Assembly (NCBI RefSeq): GCF_001422815.1
Contig: NZ_LMMP01000013.1
Location: 1 to 64,000 of the forward strand
From: Methylobacterium sp. Leaf91
GTDB taxonomy: Bacteria; Pseudomonadota; Alphaproteobacteria; Rhizobiales; Beijerinckiaceae
Direction: 5' to 3'
DNA: 64,000 nt
The stretch's first letter is position 1. Every line of letters begins with the position of its first letter. A program made the position numbers and the translations under genes. The notes beneath the pieces are model-generated. The model had not been told where the DNA came from, searched no databases, and saw only the letters and a program-made list of their open reading frames with translations. Positions 61,631-64,000 of this stretch are shown here, piece after piece.

Positions 61631-62348
61631 TCACGCATGGGCCGTCGGCAGTTCCGATACCTGTGTCGTGTAGCGTGCGCTCCGCATCTCGAACTTAGTC
61701 GACCAAGTCCGCTACTCCTCCAGGCTGGCCCGCGCGCGAACAACAGCGCCGCGTCCGAAGCGCCGATTGCACTCGTCCATCGCGGTCATCAATGGAGCGT
61801 TGCGCTTGCGGTCGAGCGGTCCGATCAGGGTCGTTGGGTCTCATCGAGCAGCTGGAGGTCGGTCGTGATGACGCCGGCCTTGCTGTAGCGCCATGGCCGG
61901 TCGCCTGGCGCCTCACACCAGATACAAGCGACGCCCTCACGCGCCGCCTTGATCAGCCGCCAGTGTGCCGTTCGTCGCCTCAGGTAACGTAACCGTCGTC
62001 GAGACGGAGCGCGTCGGGTCCCCGCAGTCATGTTCAGACGTGTGGTAGAAAACCGAGACGTGGGTCGTGCCGAGCCCACCTCGGCGCAACTTCTCATCCA
62101 ATCGGGTCGCGTCAGCTGACACCACCTGCTCCATCGTTGCGCCGTCCTCGATCCGGCTGGAGAACGGCCGCGTAAGGACACAACCCTTCCGTTGAGCCGG
62201 TAACAGTTCGAGCGGAAGGCAGCACACACCGCGCAGCTCATGGATGATGAGGCCTCCGACCACCGTCATCGCCTTGCGGACGGGACGCGGCTCGAGGTCG
62301 CGCAAGTCGGCGATCGAATCGACGCCCATGCCTTCTAGCTTCGCTAGC
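61631..62348 (-). pseudogene. UmuC (DNA polymerase V subunit), truncated and frameshifted
   Basis: The reverse strand encodes the C-terminal half of a Y-family polymerase in pieces. The first is KLEGMGVDSIADLRDLEPRP, VVGGLIIHELRGVCCLPLEL and RKGCVLTRPFSSRIEDGATM, then TTVTLPEATNGT. After a one-base insertion near 61957 the next frame gives LIKAAREG and WRYSKAGVITTDLQLLDETQRP, then a stop at 61825. The third frame gives LIGPLDRKRNAPLMTAMDEC and, after another stop, TWSTKFEMRSARYTTQVSELPTAHA, ending at 61631. The N-terminal catalytic half is missing, cut at the IS end at 62349. The order matches UmuC of alphaproteobacteria. Confidence 0.85.
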
Positions 62349-63392
62349 TGTTTGATCCCAGGGTTTGATGGTGCAATCTTCACGTTGGAGTGGAAGGACG
62401 CGCTATGGGCCAGGTTCTTCACGGCAGCGCCACGACGACTGAGGCGGTTCGTCGAGCGATCCAGCATAGTCAAGCGAGCCTGAGGGCTCTCTCGAGACGC
62501 TACGGGATCAACCAGAAGACCGTCGCCAAGTGGAGGCAGCGGACCTCGGTCGCCGACCAGCGCACGGGTCCGAAGGATCCGCGTTCGACGGTGCTTTCAC
62601 CTGAAGATGAGGCGGTCGTGGTCGCCTTTCGTCGCCACACGCTCCTGCCGCTCGACGACTGCCTTTACGCGCTGCAGGCCACGATCCCGCACCTGACCCG
62701 CTCGTCGCTGCACCGCTGCCTGCAACGCCACGGCATCAGCCGACTGCCGGAGGTCGACGGTGACAAACCCAAGCGGTCGCGCTTCAAGGCTTACCCGCTC
62801 GGCTACTTCCACATCGATCTGGCCGAGGTTCACACGGCGGAAGGGCGGCTCTACCTGCTCGTCGCCATCGACCGCACGACCAAGTTCGCCTTCGTCGAGC
62901 TCCATGGACGAGCGACGCGGCGGGTCGCGGGCGATTTCCTCCGGCATCTCATCGAGGCCGTGCCCTACCGGGTGCACACGGTGCTCACCGACAACGGCAC
63001 CCACTTCACCACACCCGGCAACGTCGCCTCGGCCGCCTCCATCATCCAGGAGGCGATTGCGGCCGGCGAGACCTTCCGAGCTCACAGCTTCGAGCTTGCT
63101 TGTGCCCGCAACGATATCGACCATCGCCTGACCAAGCCGCGACACCCCTGGACGAACGGACAGGTCGAGCGGATGAACCGCACGATCAAGGACGCGACGG
63201 TCAAACGCTATCATTACGAAAGCCACGCGCAGCTTCGCGACCATCTGGCCGACTTCGTCAGCGCCTACAAATTCGCTCGCCGCCTGAAGACCCTGCGTGG
63301 TCTCACGCCCTACGAGGCCATCTGCAAGGCATGGTCCGCCGAGCCCGGCCGCTTCCGGTCAAACCCGCTCCACCAAATGCCGGGACCAAACA
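62349..63392 (+). mobile_element. IS481-family insertion sequence
   Basis: The element is about 1044 bp with imperfect 23-bp terminal inverted repeats: TGTTTGATCCCAGGGTTTGATGG at 62349-62371 and, inverted, TGTTTGGTCCCGGCATTTGGTGG at 63370-63392 (18 of 23 identical). Ends of the TGT...ACA type are usual for IS481. It encodes one DDE transposase. I see no clear target-site duplication, and the missing part of umuC does not resume to the right, so a deletion followed or accompanied insertion. Confidence 0.8.
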
Positions 63393-63424
63393 CGTCAGCG
63401 TCCCGAGAACCTATGGCAACTTGA
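62405..63424 (+). CDS. IS481-family transposase
   Basis: A 339-aa transposase. An N-terminal helix-turn-helix (SQASLRALSRRYGINQKTVAKWRQR) precedes the rve integrase core with the DDE triad: Asp138 in HIDLAEVH, Asp196 in TDNGTHF, Glu255 in QVERMNRTIKDA. The C terminus reads NPLHQMPGPNT and then SASREPMAT. The last nine residues and the stop lie beyond the right inverted repeat, so the stop codon is supplied by flanking DNA. The catalytic core looks intact. Confidence 0.9.
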   Translation: MGQVLHGSATTTEAVRRAIQHSQASLRALSRRYGINQKTVAKWRQRTSVADQRTGPKDPRSTVLSPEDEAVVVAFRRHTLLPLDDCLYALQATIPHLTRSSLHRCLQRHGISRLPEVDGDKPKRSRFKAYPLGYFHIDLAEVHTAEGRLYLLVAIDRTTKFAFVELHGRATRRVAGDFLRHLIEAVPYRVHTVLTDNGTHFTTPGNVASAASIIQEAIAAGETFRAHSFELACARNDIDHRLTKPRHPWTNGQVERMNRTIKDATVKRYHYESHAQLRDHLADFVSAYKFARRLKTLRGLTPYEAICKAWSAEPGRFRSNPLHQMPGPNTSASREPMAT

Positions 63425-63514
63425 CCCCGCCCGGCGAAAGCTGGAACCAGACGCAAAGGAGTGGGCAACCAACAGCGGTGATCTACGTTGCCTGTCTATC
63501 TCAGAGGGCAAGCC

Positions 63515-63691
63515 ATGACCAATATCGATGCCATCTCCCGATACGCTGTTCGCTTCGAAGCAAGCGGCTGGGCCGTGATTAACATAGCAACTGGCGACCC
63601 CGCTATTGTCGGAGGCGTTCGCCAGAGGGATTTGCTCCTTGAAGATGCAGACGATGTGGCGAAGCATCTTAACATCCAAGAGCGCTCCTAA
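63515..63691 (+). CDS. Small orphan protein, paralog of the 61271 gene
   Basis: A 58-aa protein, RYAVRFEASGWAVINIATGD then IVGGVRQRDLLLEDADDVAKHLNIQERS, preceded by CAGAGGGCAAG. It matches the core of the 61271 product over about 45 residues without its Pro-rich tail. The two copies flank the IS481 element and the umuC remnant, hinting at local duplication. Function unknown. Confidence 0.65.
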   Translation: MTNIDAISRYAVRFEASGWAVINIATGDPAIVGGVRQRDLLLEDADDVAKHLNIQERS

Positions 63692-63888
63692 CCGACTTCG
63701 TTGGCAAGTGAGCACGATAGGGCTTCGTTCAGCCTCGGCTGGGCGGGGCCTTCTCCTGCGAGCCAGTCCATGCCTATCCGGCGGACGGTCTTCTTGATAG
63801 AAAAGCGCCGTCAATTTGCAAGATCCACCTCTGTCGGGGCCTTGGCATTTGACAATCGCCGTGACCGCTTTCGTGGTGCATGAGGCCG

Positions 63889-64000
63889 ATGACTGAGCAA
63901 ACCCCACCGGTCCGTTCACCTGATGCCGAAGCGAAGCGAAGCGCGCGAGTTCAGGCAATTAAGGAAGGACGAGTCAGAATTCGCGCAGCCTTGCGTAAAG
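63889..64000 (+). CDS. Start of a gene cut by the window edge
   Basis: An ATG at 63889 opens a frame that runs to the end of the window: MTEQTPPVRSPDAEAKRSAR then VQAIKEGRVRIRAALRK. The helical, basic and acidic mix is protein-like, and TGAGG lies upstream. Too short to assign. Confidence 0.35.
   Translation, partial: MTEQTPPVRSPDAEAKRSARVQAIKEGRVRIRAALRK

Noticed and set aside
63395..63958. 187-codon minus-strand frame near the right edge
   Set aside because: It overlaps the better supported small plus-strand gene and its translation shows no conserved pattern; it does not continue umuC either.

Overview
The window looks like chromosome of a high-GC alphaproteobacterium (order Hyphomicrobiales), most likely Methylobacteriaceae. 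This rests on overall gene content: an MmcB-type repair nuclease, a stand-alone SWIB-domain protein, a DUF6101 protein, DUF1289, the ubiA/rsmE/gshA neighbourhood, a [4Fe-4S] APS-reductase sulfate pathway, and many short exported Gly/Pro/Tyr-rich proteins. It is inference from families, not a database match.

Layout. 1-75 holds the 3' half of an initiator tRNA with an internal 27-bp duplication. 0.3-13.1 kb carries housekeeping and envelope genes: lipocalin-like protein, dusA, a His-rich ureE without urease genes, glycine-zipper lipoprotein, TerB/DnaJ protein, AmpD-type amidase, TerC, nuclease and M48 protease, response regulator, ABC exporter, and a PRC-barrel/MFS pair. 13.5-24 kb has a lipoprotein, the SWIB protein, SDR, DHA2 MFS, hydrolase, a beta-hydroxyacid-dehydrogenase-like enzyme, mmcB, a BtuF-like protein, DedA, pdxY and PhzF. 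24-34.7 kb has an aspartic protease, DUF1289, cobS and cobT (B12 lower-ligand assembly), a PleC/DivJ-like histidine kinase, a two-subunit molybdenum hydroxylase, a hydrolase, a UDG-family protein, pyrF and a TetR regulator. 35.1-43.1 kb is the assimilatory sulfate locus: cysI and cysJ on one strand, an Lrp/AsnC regulator, then divergent cysH-cysD-cysN. 43.3-57.1 kb continues with an aminotransferase, a TAT phosphoesterase, a DJ-1/PfpI protein, a cold-shock protein, cysQ, ubiA, rsmE, gshA, tusA and a NudF-like Nudix enzyme.

57.1-64 kb is accessory DNA. A decayed prophage remnant (receptor-binding fragment, small membrane proteins, a broken GH24 lysozyme, a frameshifted membrane protein) is followed by a degenerate tRNA-like sequence, an A/T-richer APH-fold kinase gene, a small orphan protein and its paralog on either side of an IS481-type element, and a umuC pseudogene cut off by that element.

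How the genes work together: CysDN activates sulfate to APS, CysH (APS-reductase signature) reduces it to sulfite, and CysJI reduces sulfite to sulfide. CysQ and TusA act in the same sulfur economy, and GshA consumes cysteine. The regulator and an inverted repeat beside the divergent cysH promoter suggest local control. I do not see a complete new defence or biosynthetic system. The most unusual parts are the 59.9-64 kb accessory segment, the 16-bp tandem repeat that overlaps the mmcB start codon, and the cysH operator candidate.
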